Made by a program: the position numbers and the translations under genes. 64,000 bases of DNA. It comes from Reyranella aquatilis. GTDB taxonomy: Bacteria; Pseudomonadota; Alphaproteobacteria; Reyranellales; Reyranellaceae. The stretch's first letter is position 1. Each line of letters opens with the position of its first letter. The notes below the pieces were generated by a model that was given only the letters and a program-made list of their open reading frames with translations, was not told the DNA's origin and made no database searches. This document shows, one piece after another, positions 55,408-64,000 of this stretch. The stretch is from positions 992,001 through 1,056,000 of the forward strand of contig NZ_JAJISD010000001.1 in assembly GCF_020880995.1 (NCBI RefSeq), read 5' to 3'.

Positions 55408-56682
55408 TCAGGCCTTTTTCGGCTCCATCCAGGGCGGAAGCCGCTCGGCGGAGATCATGTCTTCGACAGTGGGCCTCGGTCGCGTAACCGCAAACCTCGT
55501 GCCATCCACCATCACCTCGGGCGCCAGCGGCCGGCTGTTGTAGCTCGACGCCATCACCGCCCCATAAGCGCCCGCCGAGCGTACCATGACGAGGTCTCCG
55601 GCAACCAGCGGCGGCAGATCACGATTCTGCGCGAGGAAGTCGCCGGATTCGCAGATGGGACCGACAATGTCGCAACGGATCGTGGCCGCATCGGGGCGCG
55701 GCTGCCTGACCGGCAGGATATCGTGCCAGGCCTCGTAGAGGGTCGGCCGGATCAGGTCGTTCATCGCCGCATCCACGATGACGAAAGTCTTGGCGGACCC
55801 GGGCTTCACGAGGATGACCTCGCCCACCAGCACGCCCGCCTCGCCCACCAGCCGGCGGCCCGGCTCGAAGGAGAGTTCGCAGCCAAGTCCCTCGGTTTCG
55901 CGCGCCACCACCGCCATGAACTCGGCGATCGAGGGTGGCTTCTCGTCGGCATAGACGATCCCCAGCCCGCCGCCGATGTCGAACCGCTCGATCGAGTGTC
56001 CGTCCTCGCGCAACTGCCCGATAAGCTCGCGCACCCGCACGATGGCGTCGCGATAGGGCGTGAGCGAGGTAAGCTGCGAGCCGATGTGCATCGCCACGCC
56101 GACGACGTTGAGGTTGGGCAGGCGGCCGGCCAGCGCGAAGGCCTCGCGCGCCAGGTCGATGTCGATGCCGAACTTGTTCTCCTTGCGACCCGTCGTGATC
56201 TTGGCGTGCGTCTTGGCGTCGACGTCGGGATTCACCCGGATGGTGATGTCGGCCTTGAGGCCGAGCTGGCCCGCCACCGCGTTCAGCGTCTCCAGCTCGG
56301 CCGAACTCTCGACGTTGATCTGGCCGACGCCCGCTTCGAGCGCCGCCATCAGCTCGGACGGCTTCTTGCCGACGCCGGAATAAATGATGCGCTGGGCCGG
56401 AATGCCGGCCGCCAGCGCCCGCTTCATCTCGCCGACTGAGACGATGTCGGCGCCGGCGCCCATCTCGCCGAACAGGCGGATGACGGCCAGGTTGCTGTTG
56501 GCCTTCATCGCGTAGGCGACGCTGGCCTTCATCCCCTTGATGGCGTCGGCGAACTCCTGCCAGCCGGCGCGCAGCGCCCCGGCCGAATAGCAGTAGAACG
56601 GCGTGCCGACCTGGGCCGCGATGACCGCCAGCGCGACGCCCTCGGCGTGCATCTCGCCGCCCTTGTAAGCGAAGAAGCTCAT
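55408..56682 (-). CDS. lysA: diaminopimelate decarboxylase
   Basis: PLP enzyme making L-lysine from meso-DAP; 424 residues. PLP-binding Lys60 in VAYAMKANSN, HIGSQLTSLTPY, the phosphate-binding FDIGGGLGI, FEPGRRLVGEAGVL and the catalytic CESGDFLAQNRDLP. Start at MSFFAYKGGEMHAEGVAL; the open frame continues upstream inside argH and is not real there. Two bases separate it from the argH stop. Confidence 0.96.
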   Translation of the reverse strand: MSFFAYKGGEMHAEGVALAVIAAQVGTPFYCYSAGALRAGWQEFADAIKGMKASVAYAMKANSNLAVIRLFGEMGAGADIVSVGEMKRALAAGIPAQRIIYSGVGKKPSELMAALEAGVGQINVESSAELETLNAVAGQLGLKADITIRVNPDVDAKTHAKITTGRKENKFGIDIDLAREAFALAGRLPNLNVVGVAMHIGSQLTSLTPYRDAIVRVRELIGQLREDGHSIERFDIGGGLGIVYADEKPPSIAEFMAVVARETEGLGCELSFEPGRRLVGEAGVLVGEVILVKPGSAKTFVIVDAAMNDLIRPTLYEAWHDILPVRQPRPDAATIRCDIVGPICESGDFLAQNRDLPPLVAGDLVMVRSAGAYGAVMASSYNSRPLAPEVMVDGTRFAVTRPRPTVEDMISAERLPPWMEPKKA

Positions 56683-56684
56683 CC

Positions 56685-58121
56685 TCAGCGCCCCCCGGCC
56701 TTGCCGAGGAAGCGACGCCGCGCTTCGGCCACGGCCCGCGCGACGTTGGCCGGCGCGGTGCCGCCCAGGCTCTTGCGGGCGTTGACCGAGGCCTCGACGG
56801 TCAGCACGCGATAGACGCTGCGGTCGATCTTGGGCTCGACCGCCTGCATCTCCTCGAGCGACAGCTTGTCGAGGTCGATGCCCTTGTCGGCGGCGATGCC
56901 GACCAGACGGCCCGTCACGTGATGGGCCTGGCGGAACGGCAGGCCGACCTTGCGCACCAGCCAGTCGGCGAGATCGGTCGCCACGGAATAGTCCGCCGAG
57001 GCCACGGCGCGCATGCGTTCCGGATTGGCCTTGAGGTCGCGGATCATGCCGGTCATCGCCGCAATGCCGAGTTCCAGCGAATCGGCGGCGTCGAACAGCG
57101 GCTCCTTGTCCTCCTGCATGTCCTTGCCGTAGGTCAGCGGCAGGCCCTTCAGGATGGTGCACAGCGCCACGAAGGCGCCGACGATGCGGCCGACCTTGGC
57201 GCGCGTCAGCTCGGCGGCGTCGGGATTGCGCTTCTGCGGCATGATCGAGCTGCCGGTCGTGAAGGCATCCGACAGCGCGATGAAGCGGAACGGCGCGGAG
57301 CACCAGATCACGATCTCCTCGGAGAGGCGCGACAGGTGCATGGCAGTCGTCGAGGCGGCGGCGATGAACTCGACCACGTAGTCGCGATCCGACACGGCAT
57401 CGAGCGAGTTGGCCATCGGCCGATCGAACCCCAGCGCCTTGGCGGTCTTGCGCGGATCGATCGGATGCGGCGAGCCCGCCAGCGCCGCGGCGCCCAGCGG
57501 CGATTCGTTGAGACGCGCGCGGCAGTCGGCGAAGCGGCTGCGGTCGCGGCCGATCATTTCGACGTAGGCCATCAGGTGGTGGCCGAAGGTGATGGGCTGG
57601 GCCGTCTGCAGGTGGGTGAAGCCCGGCATGATGGTCGCCGAATATTCGTCGGCCCGGTCGATCAAGGCGGCCTGCAGGTCGCGCAGCATCTCCTCGAACT
57701 TGTCGATCGTGTCGCGCACCCAGAGGCGCACGTCGAGCGCGATCTGGTCGTTACGCGAGCGCGCGGTGTGCAACCGCCCGCCGGTCGGCCCGATGATGTC
57801 GGTCAGCCGCTGCTCGACGTTGAAATGGATGTCCTCGAGCTTGGTCGAGAACTTGAACCTGCCGCTCTCGATCTCGGCCTTGACCTGAGCGAGGCCGCGC
57901 TTGATGTCGCGCCCGTCCTTGGCCGTCAGGATGCCCTGGGCCACCAGCATGTCACAGTGCGCGACGGAGCCCGCGATGTCCTGCGCGTAGAGCCGCCGGT
58001 CGAAACCGATGGAGGCGTTGATCTTCTCCATGATTTCCGCGGGGCCGAGCTTGTAGCGGCCACCCCACATCGTGTTGGAGCGACGATTGGCTGCTCGCGC
58101 AGTCGTGTTCTTCCGTGCCAT
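56685..58121 (-). CDS. argH: argininosuccinate lyase
   Basis: Last step of arginine synthesis, splitting argininosuccinate to arginine and fumarate; 478 residues. Landmarks: [22 protein letters not shown] (start region split), [12 protein letters not shown], the fumarase/aspartase signature [20 protein letters not shown] and [23 protein letters not shown] toward the end. Basic N-terminal extension of about 15 residues. Divergent from tlpA over 35 bases; lysA is cotranscribed. Confidence 0.96.
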   Translation of the reverse strand: MARKNTTARAANRRSNTMWGGRYKLGPAEIMEKINASIGFDRRLYAQDIAGSVAHCDMLVAQGILTAKDGRDIKRGLAQVKAEIESGRFKFSTKLEDIHFNVEQRLTDIIGPTGGRLHTARSRNDQIALDVRLWVRDTIDKFEEMLRDLQAALIDRADEYSATIMPGFTHLQTAQPITFGHHLMAYVEMIGRDRSRFADCRARLNESPLGAAALAGSPHPIDPRKTAKALGFDRPMANSLDAVSDRDYVVEFIAAASTTAMHLSRLSEEIVIWCSAPFRFIALSDAFTTGSSIMPQKRNPDAAELTRAKVGRIVGAFVALCTILKGLPLTYGKDMQEDKEPLFDAADSLELGIAAMTGMIRDLKANPERMRAVASADYSVATDLADWLVRKVGLPFRQAHHVTGRLVGIAADKGIDLDKLSLEEMQAVEPKIDRSVYRVLTVEASVNARKSLGGTAPANVARAVAEARRRFLGKAGGR

Positions 58122-58156
58122 GAATTAACGCCACTGATCCTTTAGGAACGCGGCTT

Positions 58157-58747
58157 ATGGCACATCCTGTCCCTAATTTCCTCCTTGGCCGACGCTACAT
58201 TCTTTGCGGCGCCCTGGCGGCGCTCGCGATCCCGACGACGGCCACGCCGAGCCTGGCCGGCGTCAAGCCCGACATGGCCAAGGGCGCCATGGAGCGCTTC
58301 AAGCTCGCCAGGACGCCCAAGCCCCTGCCCGACCTCGAAATCCAGGACGCCGACGACAAGCCGCTGAAGCTCGCCGACCTCAAGGGCAAGGTCCTGCTGC
58401 TGAACTTCTGGGCGACCTGGTGCGCGCCCTGCGTCAAGGAGATGCCGAGCCTCGACCGCCTGCAGGCCGCGCTGCCGAAGGACAGGTTCCTCATCGTGCC
58501 GCTGTCGATCGACGGTCCGACGAAACCCAAGGTCGCGCCTTTCTACAATGACCAAAAGCTCAAGAACCTCGGGATCTACTTCGACAAGGGCCGCAAGACG
58601 ATGCAGGGGCTCGACGTCACCCTGCTGCCGACCTCGATCCTGGTCGACGCCGGGGGGCGCGAACTCGGCCGCATCGAGGGCGATGCCGATTGGGACATGC
58701 CGGAATCGATCGCCCTGATGAAGGCGGCCATGGCAGACAAGGGCTGA
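58157..58747 (+). CDS. tlpA: TlpA-family thiol:disulfide protein
   Basis: Periplasmic thioredoxin-like reductase, 196 residues, anchored or exported by an N-terminal hydrophobic stretch (about 14-33). Active site WATWCAPC with Cys89 and Cys92, followed by KEMPSLDRLQAAL and the cis-Pro loop LLPTSILVDAGG. TlpA proteins help mature cytochrome oxidase. Divergent from argH, a frequent arrangement in the class. Confidence 0.92.
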   Translation: MAHPVPNFLLGRRYILCGALAALAIPTTATPSLAGVKPDMAKGAMERFKLARTPKPLPDLEIQDADDKPLKLADLKGKVLLLNFWATWCAPCVKEMPSLDRLQAALPKDRFLIVPLSIDGPTKPKVAPFYNDQKLKNLGIYFDKGRKTMQGLDVTLLPTSILVDAGGRELGRIEGDADWDMPESIALMKAAMADKG

Positions 58748-58789
58748 CGGGCGAGAAGCCGGCCTGCATTCGTGCATAATGCGGCCGAC

Positions 58790-59734
58790 ATGACGCCGTC
58801 TCCCGCGACCCCCGACACCGTTGCCATCGAACTCAACGCGGTGCTGGTTGCCCTGACGGCTAACCAGCCGCAGGTCCTGACCCTGGACGACGGTGCGCTG
58901 CTGCCGTCGGGACCTTTCGCCACCGAACACCCCACCCTCCAGAGCGGCGTCCGGGCCTGGGTCGAGCGACAGACCCATCATCCGCTGGGCTACGTGGAGC
59001 AGCTCTACACGTTTGCCGATCCGAACCGCCCGGCCTCCGACGGACAGCGGCGCGTGGTGTCGATCAGCTATCTCGGGCTCACCCGCGAGCGCCTCTCCGC
59101 AGGTCCACGCGATCCGGAGTGGCGGAGCTGGTACCGCTATTTCCCCTGGGAGGACTGGCGGACCGGCCCATCGCCGCTGGTCGCCCAGTCGATCCTGCCG
59201 CGCCTGGCGACATGGGCCGAAGGTGCGGACGCATCGGCTCGACGCGACCGCCAGCAGCGCATCCAGATGACCTTCGGCGACGGCCTGGAAAACTGGAACG
59301 AGGACCTCGTCCTGCAACGGTACGAGCTGCTCTACGAGGCGGGCCTGGTGCCCGAGGCTAAGGCGCGCGAAGCGAAGTCGGCCGGGGCCGATCCCGTGCC
59401 GGGGATGCCGATGCGCCACGACCACCGGCGGATCCTCGCGACCGGCATTGCGCGGCTGCGGGCCAAGATCAAATACCGGCCTGTCTTCTTCGAACTGATG
59501 CCCCCCGAGTTCACGCTGCTGCAGCTGCAGCGCGCCGTCGAGGCGCTGGCCGGACGGCCGATGCACAAGCAGAACTTCCGTCGCCTGATCGACCAGCAGG
59601 GCCTGGTCGAACCGACGGGTGGCATCACTTCGGAAGCGCGCGGGCGGCCCGCCAAGCTGTTCCGCTTCCGCCGCGAGATAGTCCTCGAGCGCGCCGTCGC
59701 CGGCACCAAGCTTCCCCTCTCCCGTCCTCTCTGA
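58790..59734 (+). CDS. nadQ: NadQ/NrtR-like transcriptional regulator of NAD synthesis
   Basis: Protein of 314 residues with a Nudix-like N-terminal domain and a C-terminal winged helix. The Nudix box is degenerate (FGDGLENWNEDLVLQRYELL with no GX5EX7REUXEE pattern), so it is likely a sensor, not a hydrolase. The winged helix reads EFTLLQLQRAVEALAGRPMHKQNFRR then GLVEPTG and RPAKLFRF, as in NrtR. Direct position before nadA with a palindromic site supports the NadQ group of Alphaproteobacteria. GTG at 58772 is an alternative start. Ligand presumably NAD or a precursor (inference). Confidence 0.75.
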   Translation: MTPSPATPDTVAIELNAVLVALTANQPQVLTLDDGALLPSGPFATEHPTLQSGVRAWVERQTHHPLGYVEQLYTFADPNRPASDGQRRVVSISYLGLTRERLSAGPRDPEWRSWYRYFPWEDWRTGPSPLVAQSILPRLATWAEGADASARRDRQQRIQMTFGDGLENWNEDLVLQRYELLYEAGLVPEAKAREAKSAGADPVPGMPMRHDHRRILATGIARLRAKIKYRPVFFELMPPEFTLLQLQRAVEALAGRPMHKQNFRRLIDQQGLVEPTGGITSEARGRPAKLFRFRREIVLERAVAGTKLPLSRPL

Positions 59735-59738
59735 AAAC

Positions 59739-59767
59739 TTGACGCCATTAATGCTCATTTCTAGTAT
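59739..59767 (+). promoter_or_regulatory. promoter of nadA
   Basis: TTGACG (59739-59744) and TAGTAT (59762-59767) are separated by exactly 17 bases; TATAAA at 59765 overlaps the -10. Start of transcription is expected near 59774, about 30 bases ahead of the nadA ATG. The operator half-site lies in the spacer. Confidence 0.7.
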
Positions 59768-59793
59768 AAATAAATAATGCTCCCAATGAGCAT
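59751..59793. promoter_or_regulatory. operator candidate for the NadQ/NrtR-like regulator
   Basis: A palindrome with perfect arms ATGCTC (59777-59782) and GAGCAT (59788-59793) around a five-base spacer covers the likely transcription start. The left half TAATGCTC recurs at 59749-59756 in the promoter spacer, 26 bases (about 2.5 turns) upstream. Binding would block RNA polymerase. Confidence 0.65.
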
Positions 59794-59806
59794 AAGGAGA
59801 CGCCAG

Positions 59807-60796
59807 ATGTCGTTAGCGTTTTCATCAGACCTGATGGCCCGCACTGCCCCACTCTACGAGCGCGTAAAGTCGGTGATTCCGTCAATCGAGTGGCCGGCCT
59901 TCGCCGACGACATCGATGCCATCTTGGCGCTGAAGCGTGAGCGCAACGCCGTGATCCTCGCGCATAACTACCAGACGCCCGAAATCTTCCACTGTGTGGC
60001 GGACATCGTCGGCGACAGCCTGGCGCTGGCCCGCGAGGCCATGAAGGTCGATGCCGGGGTGATCCTGCTCGCCGGCGTCCACTTCATGGCCGAGACGGCG
60101 AAGCTCCTCAATCCGGCCAAACGCGTTCTGATCCCCGATCTCGGTGCGGGGTGCTCGCTTGCAGCCTCCATCACCGCCGCCGACGTCCGGCTGCTGCGCC
60201 AGCGCTATCCCGGCGTGCCGGTCGTCACCTATGTGAACACCTCGGCTGCGGTTAAGGCCGAGAGCGACATCTGCTGCACCTCCGGCAATGCGAGGAGGAT
60301 CGTCGAGAGCCTCGGCGTGCCCAAGGTCATCATGCTGCCCGACGAGTATCTGGCGCAGAACATCGCGGCGGAGACCGGCGTCGAGATCGTCACCTGGGCA
60401 GGGCACTGCGAGGTGCACGAGCGCTTCACGGCGCGGGATATCCGGCAGCTGCGCGCCGGTCATCCCGGCATCGTGGTCCTCGCCCATCCCGAATGCCCGC
60501 CGGAGGTCGTGGCCGAATCCGACTTCACCGGCTCCACCGCGGCGATGATCGACTATGTCGGCCTCGAGCGGCCGGCGCGGGTCGTGCTCGTGACCGAATG
60601 CTCGATGAGCGACAACGTGGCCGTGCAGCATCCCGGCACCGAGTTCATCCGGCCATGCAACCTCTGCCCGCACATGAAGCGGATCACGCTGCCGAAGATC
60701 CGCCACGCGCTCGAGACGATGCGGCACGAGGTGACGATCGATCCCGACGTGGCCGAGCCCGCCCGGCGCGCCGTCGAACGCATGCTGGAAGTCTGA
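59807..60796 (+). CDS. nadA: quinolinate synthase
   Basis: 4Fe-4S enzyme condensing iminoaspartate and dihydroxyacetone phosphate into quinolinate; 329 residues. Cys ligands and motifs: [33 protein letters not shown], and [27 protein letters not shown] opens the fold. ATG at 59807 has AAGGAGA six bases upstream; ATG codons at 59777 and 59786 lie in the operator and are ignored. nadC follows after seven bases, with no nadB between. Confidence 0.96.
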   Translation: MSLAFSSDLMARTAPLYERVKSVIPSIEWPAFADDIDAILALKRERNAVILAHNYQTPEIFHCVADIVGDSLALAREAMKVDAGVILLAGVHFMAETAKLLNPAKRVLIPDLGAGCSLAASITAADVRLLRQRYPGVPVVTYVNTSAAVKAESDICCTSGNARRIVESLGVPKVIMLPDEYLAQNIAAETGVEIVTWAGHCEVHERFTARDIRQLRAGHPGIVVLAHPECPPEVVAESDFTGSTAAMIDYVGLERPARVVLVTECSMSDNVAVQHPGTEFIRPCNLCPHMKRITLPKIRHALETMRHEVTIDPDVAEPARRAVERMLEV

Positions 60797-60803
60797 GGCG
60801 GCG

Positions 60804-61655
60804 ATGACGATCCCCTCCCTCCCCCTTCTCATGGTCGAACCGGTCGTCTGTGCGGCTCTCCTTGAGGATCTCGGCCGCGCCGGCGACCTCACGACGGACG
60901 CGATCGTACCGCCGTCAGAGAGAGCCAGGACCGCTCTGGTGGCGCGCCAGCCCGGCATCGTGGCGGGCCTAGACGCGGCGGCAACCGCCTTCCGGCTGGT
61001 CGACCCGGCGATCGAGGTTTCCGTGCAGCGGCCGGACGGCACGCGCCTGGCGCCCGGCGACCTCATTGCCACCATCGCCGGTCCGGCGCGCGGCATGCTG
61101 ACCGCGGAAAGGGTCGCCCTGAACTTCCTGGGCCACCTGAGCGGTGTCGCGAGCGCGGCGGCGACACTGGTGGAGGCCGTCCGCGGCCACAAGGCGCGCA
61201 TCTGCTGCACGCGCAAGACGATGCCGGGGCTGCGCGCCCTGCAAAAGTACGCCGTCCGCGTGGGCGGCGGCATGAACCATCGCTTCGGCCTCGACGATGG
61301 CGTCCTCATCAAGGACAACCACGTCGCCGTGGCCGGCGGCATCCGGCGCGCGATCCTCGCGGCCCGCCGCGGCGTCGGCCATCTCGTGAAGATCGAGGTC
61401 GAGGTCGATACGCTCGATCAGCTCGAAGAGGCGCTTGCGACCGGAGTCGACGCGGTCCTGCTCGACAACATGACGCCGGACCAGCTCGCCGTCGCCGTTC
61501 GCATGATCGACGGACGCGCCATCGCCGAGGCCTCGGGCCGCATCACGCCACTGATCGCGCCTGCCATCGCCGCCAGCGGCGTCGACCTCATATCAGCCGG
61601 CTGGCTGACCCACAGCGCCAGCGTCCTCGATATCGGCCTCGATTGGCAGGCGTGA
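60804..61655 (+). CDS. nadC: nicotinate-nucleotide pyrophosphorylase (carboxylating)
   Basis: Quinolinate phosphoribosyltransferase, 283 residues, making nicotinate mononucleotide. Landmarks: LEDLGRAGDLTTDAIV, ALNFLGHLSGVAS, CCTRKTMPGLRALQKYAV (PRPP/quinolinate site), GGMNHRFGLDDGVLIKDNH and IEVEVDTLDQLEEAL, DAVLLDNM. GAGGCGG precedes the ATG. Second gene of the nadA-nadC operon; its stop is two bases from the convergent small exported protein. Confidence 0.96.
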   Translation: MTIPSLPLLMVEPVVCAALLEDLGRAGDLTTDAIVPPSERARTALVARQPGIVAGLDAAATAFRLVDPAIEVSVQRPDGTRLAPGDLIATIAGPARGMLTAERVALNFLGHLSGVASAAATLVEAVRGHKARICCTRKTMPGLRALQKYAVRVGGGMNHRFGLDDGVLIKDNHVAVAGGIRRAILAARRGVGHLVKIEVEVDTLDQLEEALATGVDAVLLDNMTPDQLAVAVRMIDGRAIAEASGRITPLIAPAIAASGVDLISAGWLTHSASVLDIGLDWQA

Positions 61656-61657
61656 GC

Positions 61658-62119
61658 TCAGTTGCTCACTTCGCAGTGCTTGCCCATTTCCTTGCAGACG
61701 CGCAGCACCGCCTGGACGACGAGCGACGTGGTCGAACCTTCGCCCGGTCCCGCATGGCCCGCGATCATGAGTTGGGAGACCTCTTCGTTGAACGGCACGA
61801 CGTTCAGCGTGGCCGTACGGTCGCCTTCGGCGATCTGGATGCGCCGCTGTCCGGGGTCCTGCATCAACACCCGCACCGACTGGTTCTTCCGCGCAAGCTC
61901 GAGCGCGGTCGAGAAGATCCTGTCGGCAGGGGCGTCAAGCAGGACGGTCGCGAAGTCGTAGCCGGCCCGGCCGTTCGGCTGGTTGCCCTCGGTCATCTGG
62001 TGAATGCGCCCCAGCGCCTTTCGGGCGACAAAAACCCATTGCGCCTGCGCCGGCGCGAACGGCAGCAGGAGCCCGGCGAGCACGCCGGCCGCGACGATGG
62101 GCTTGAGGATCTTGAGCAT
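61658..62119 (-). CDS. hypothetical exported protein
   Basis: 153 residues: a hydrophobic signal peptide (KILKPIVAAGVLAGLLLPF) cut near AQAQ, then a mature domain of about 125 residues with alternating strands (FATVLLDAPADRIFSTALELA; VRVLMQDPGQRRIQIAEG; ATLNVVPFNEEVSQLMIAG) and one Cys pair near the C-terminus (RVCKEMGKHCEVSN) that may form a disulfide. AAGGAG lies eight bases before the ATG. I do not recognise the family; the strand pattern recalls DUF3568-type small periplasmic domains. No functional claim. Confidence 0.7.
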   Translation of the reverse strand: MLKILKPIVAAGVLAGLLLPFAPAQAQWVFVARKALGRIHQMTEGNQPNGRAGYDFATVLLDAPADRIFSTALELARKNQSVRVLMQDPGQRRIQIAEGDRTATLNVVPFNEEVSQLMIAGHAGPGEGSTTSLVVQAVLRVCKEMGKHCEVSN

Positions 62120-62147
62120 GGATGCACTCCTTCGGTCGAGCGGCCCG

Positions 62148-63248
62148 CTACGAAAGTGTCGCCAACGATGAAGCCGAAAACGGCGCCAGTTCGGCGAAGC
62201 GACCTTCACGCACCTTCGCGGCCCAGTGCGGATCGGCGAGCAGTGCCCGTCCGACCGCAACGAGATCGAACTCGCCCTTCTCCAGTCGCGCCTCGAGCTC
62301 CCCGAGATCGCCGATCTCCGAATCCTCGCGTGTCCGAAAGGTCTGCACGAAGTCCGCGCCCTTTAGGCCGACAGAACCCACGGTGATCGTGGGCCTTCCG
62401 GTGAGCTTCTTGGTCCAGCCGGCGAGATTGAGGGGCGAGCCCTCGAACTCCGGCTCCCAGAAGCGGCGCGTCGAGCAGTGGAAGATATCGGTGCCGGCTT
62501 CGGCGAGCGGTTCGAGAAAGCGCTCCAACTCACCCGGCGTCGGCGCCAGCCGCGCCGTGAAGTCCTGCTGCTTCCACTGCGAAAAGCGGAAGATGATCGG
62601 ATAATCGGCGCCCACCCGCGCGCGGATCGCCTTCACGATCTCGGCGGCGAAGCGCGTGCGCTGCACGAAGTCGCCGCCCCAGGCGTCGTCACGCTTGTTG
62701 GCGCCTTCCCAGAAGAACTGGTCGATCAGGTAGCCATGTGCGCCGTGGATTTCGACCGCGTCGAAGCCGATCTCCTTGGCGACGCCGGCCGCGCGGCCGA
62801 AGGCGTCGATCGTGTCGGCGATGTCGGCCTCGCTCATCGGCGGGCCGACCTGCTTGCCCGAAGCCGAGAGGCCGGACGGGCCGTCCGACGGTGCCTCCGG
62901 GTTCCGGCCGGTGCCGGTCTTGCGCATCATTCCCTGGTGCCAGAGCTGCGGCGCGATCTTGCCACCCGCGCCATGAACTTCCGCGACGACGCGGCGCCAG
63001 CCTTCGAGGCTTGCCGGCGAATGGAAGTCGGGCACGTTGGTGTCATTGGACGCCGCAGGGCGGTCGACCGTGGTACCTTCGGTGATGATCAGGCCGACAC
63101 CGCCTTCGGCCCGGCGGCGGTAATAGGCCGCGACGTCGGCGCCGGGGACGCTGTCGGGACTCTTGGAGCGCGTCATCGGCGCCATGACGAGACGATTGGG
63201 CAGCGACAGCGACTTGGTCGCGAAGGGGTGGAACAGCGGACTGGTCAT
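62148..63248 (-). CDS. Old Yellow Enzyme family NADH:flavin oxidoreductase
   Basis: FMN alkene/nitro reductase of 366 residues. Barrel landmarks: LPNRLVMAPMTRSKSPDS, GLIITEGTTV, QLWHQGMM, the substrate pair in EIHGAHGYLIDQFFW, RTRFAAEIVKAIRARVG, and the FMN phosphate end LVAVGRALLADPHWAAK. His/Gly at HGAHG is the usual ligand pair region. No signal peptide. Upstream is the MlrC-type gene (11-base gap); the small exported protein follows by 28 bases. Confidence 0.92.
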   Translation of the reverse strand: MTSPLFHPFATKSLSLPNRLVMAPMTRSKSPDSVPGADVAAYYRRRAEGGVGLIITEGTTVDRPAASNDTNVPDFHSPASLEGWRRVVAEVHGAGGKIAPQLWHQGMMRKTGTGRNPEAPSDGPSGLSASGKQVGPPMSEADIADTIDAFGRAAGVAKEIGFDAVEIHGAHGYLIDQFFWEGANKRDDAWGGDFVQRTRFAAEIVKAIRARVGADYPIIFRFSQWKQQDFTARLAPTPGELERFLEPLAEAGTDIFHCSTRRFWEPEFEGSPLNLAGWTKKLTGRPTITVGSVGLKGADFVQTFRTREDSEIGDLGELEARLEKGEFDLVAVGRALLADPHWAAKVREGRFAELAPFSASSLATLS

Positions 63249-63259
63249 GAAGGTCTCGC

Positions 63260-64000
63260 CTAAGGGAAATCTACGTCGCCGTAGGGATAGAAGTTCTTCA
63301 GGTCGACGTTGCGGTAGGGCAGTCCGTCGAGTCGCACGGTGCCCAGGAACGGCTCGACCGGCTCGACCAGCAGGATCGTCTTCGCGAAACCGCTATCGTC
63401 GAAACCGCGGCGGAAGTGCACGCGCGACTTGATGGCGATCGCCTTGAACTGCGCAAGGTCGAAGGCGGGGCCCGCGAGTTGCGAGGGCTCGATAATCTGC
63501 GTGAGGTATCGGCTGATCAGCACGACGTTGCCGCGACCGAAGGCGACGCTTACCCACAACGTACCATAGGCTTCGTGCGCGCCCACGACCGTGCCTGTGA
63601 CGCGCACCGGCTGGCCGGCGGATTCGTCGGCGAGGCCGCCGATCTCGCGGTCGAACGGATCGCCTACCTTCACGCCTTCGGCCTTCAGCGCATCGATGAC
63701 CTTGGCGTCGGCGATGGTCGCGATCAGCACATCAGACAGGTCCTGCTCGATCACTTCCTTCAAAATCCAGGTCGCGTAGCCCGAGCGGTCGCTGTGGTCA
63801 GCCAGTACGACCGGCGTCTCGCCGCGCGCCATCGCTTCCCCAGCGAGCCTGACGCCCTCGGGGATCGGATAGACCTTCGCCGTGTTGAGCAGCGCTTCGC
63901 GGCGGCGCCAGGCCCAGGACGACATGTCGTCGGCGACCTTTCGGGCCAGCGCCGCATTGCCGTTGGTCATCACCTGGAAGGTGAGCCCGACGTCGGGCAC
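63260..64000 (-). CDS. M81/MlrC family metallopeptidase, C-terminal part (partial)
   Basis: The gene enters from the right edge; 246 residues of its C-terminal half are visible. They match the MlrC C-terminal domain: KVYPIPEGVRLAGEAMARGETPVVLADHSDRSGYAT (split) and a beta-rich end with VEPVEPFLGTVRLDGLPYRN. MlrC of Sphingomonas degrades linearised microcystin; most homologues have unknown amide/peptide substrates. The N-terminal zinc-binding part is outside. Probably cotranscribed with the OYE gene. Confidence 0.8.
   Translation of the reverse strand: MPDVGLTFQVMTNGNAALARKVADDMSSWAWRRREALLNTAKVYPIPEGVRLAGEAMARGETPVVLADHSDRSGYATWILKEVIEQDLSDVLIATIADAKVIDALKAEGVKVGDPFDREIGGLADESAGQPVRVTGTVVGAHEAYGTLWVSVAFGRGNVVLISRYLTQIIEPSQLAGPAFDLAQFKAIAIKSRVHFRRGFDDSGFAKTILLVEPVEPFLGTVRLDGLPYRNVDLKNFYPYGDVDFP

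Noticed and set aside
53306..55543. A 745-codon Leu-rich plus-strand frame opposite the DUF4175 gene
   Set aside because: Its Leu runs are the reverse reading of the Gln/Gly repeats; it spans into lysA and has no ribosome site or motif.
58766..58782. GCATT-7-AATGC repeat at the start of the NadQ-like gene as an autoregulatory site
   Set aside because: Arms do not match the ATGCTC/GAGCAT operator before nadA, and five-base arms are common by chance.

Overview
The window is a continuous, gene-dense, GC-rich stretch of bacterial chromosome. The gene content and order are alphaproteobacterial: dnaX-ybaB-recR, folK-rpoZ-rel-pdxJ-acpS-lepB-rnc-era, recO-parC, degP-rarA, a mitochondrial-type ATP12 F1 chaperone, an arginyltransferase-type leucyltransferase (bpt), the DUF4175/TIGR02302-lysA-argH-tlpA block, and a NadQ/NrtR-like regulator next to nadA. 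TakP-type TRAP binding proteins, an orphan Bug/TctC binding protein and a B12-dependent ribonucleotide reductase point to a free-living heterotroph, perhaps Rhodospirillales or Reyranella-like. That rank is inference. There is no rRNA, CRISPR array, integrase, insertion sequence or phage gene. No gene-free stretch exceeds 200 bases.

Layout: 1-2840 is DNA metabolism (dnaX 3' end, ybaB, recR), a DUF4126 membrane protein and bpt. 2990-8883 is a TRAP uptake island: dctQM on the plus strand, convergent with three tandem TakP-like binding proteins, each followed by its own GC-rich terminator. 8974-12793 (minus) is uppP-parC-recO. phoD (plus) separates recO from the conserved run era-rnc-lepB-acpS-pdxJ-rel-rpoZ-folK (14392-21368, minus). 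21502-22786 (plus) pairs a NYN-domain protein with a family 5 uracil-DNA glycosylase.

22790-27342 (minus) is a tightly packed unit: isovaleryl-CoA-type dehydrogenase, TetR regulator with an upstream palindrome, acyl-CoA ligase, sulfite-oxidase-like molybdoenzyme and glutathione peroxidase. 27448-31088 is maeB coupled to mgtE. A tRNA-Leu(GAG) with its terminator follows, then lipB. 32011-37791 (minus) is a propionyl-CoA carboxylase unit carrying a predicted phosphonopyruvate hydrolase, ATP12, a small two-helix membrane protein and acylphosphatase. AsmA and an RluA-family pseudouridine synthase lie upstream of it.

40971-43384 (plus) holds a hydrolase and an L,D-transpeptidase, which split rluA from rarA-degP. 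46248-52690 holds a Bug protein, a ketopantoate-reductase-like protein, nrdJ, plsC, an MJ0042/DUF3426 protein and hpt. 52793-58121 (minus) is DUF4175-lysA-argH, with divergent tlpA. 58790-61655 (plus) is the NAD module: regulator, promoter with palindromic operator, nadA, nadC. The window ends with a small exported protein, an Old Yellow Enzyme homologue and the C-terminal part of an MlrC/M81 peptidase that runs off the edge.

Most of the window is core metabolism and envelope genes. No clearly new multi-gene system was found. The most promising leads are the NAD regulatory site, the TakP triplication with its terminators, the phosphonopyruvate-hydrolase signature inside the pcc operon, the histone-tail-like extension on PccA, and several promoters sitting almost on the start codon.
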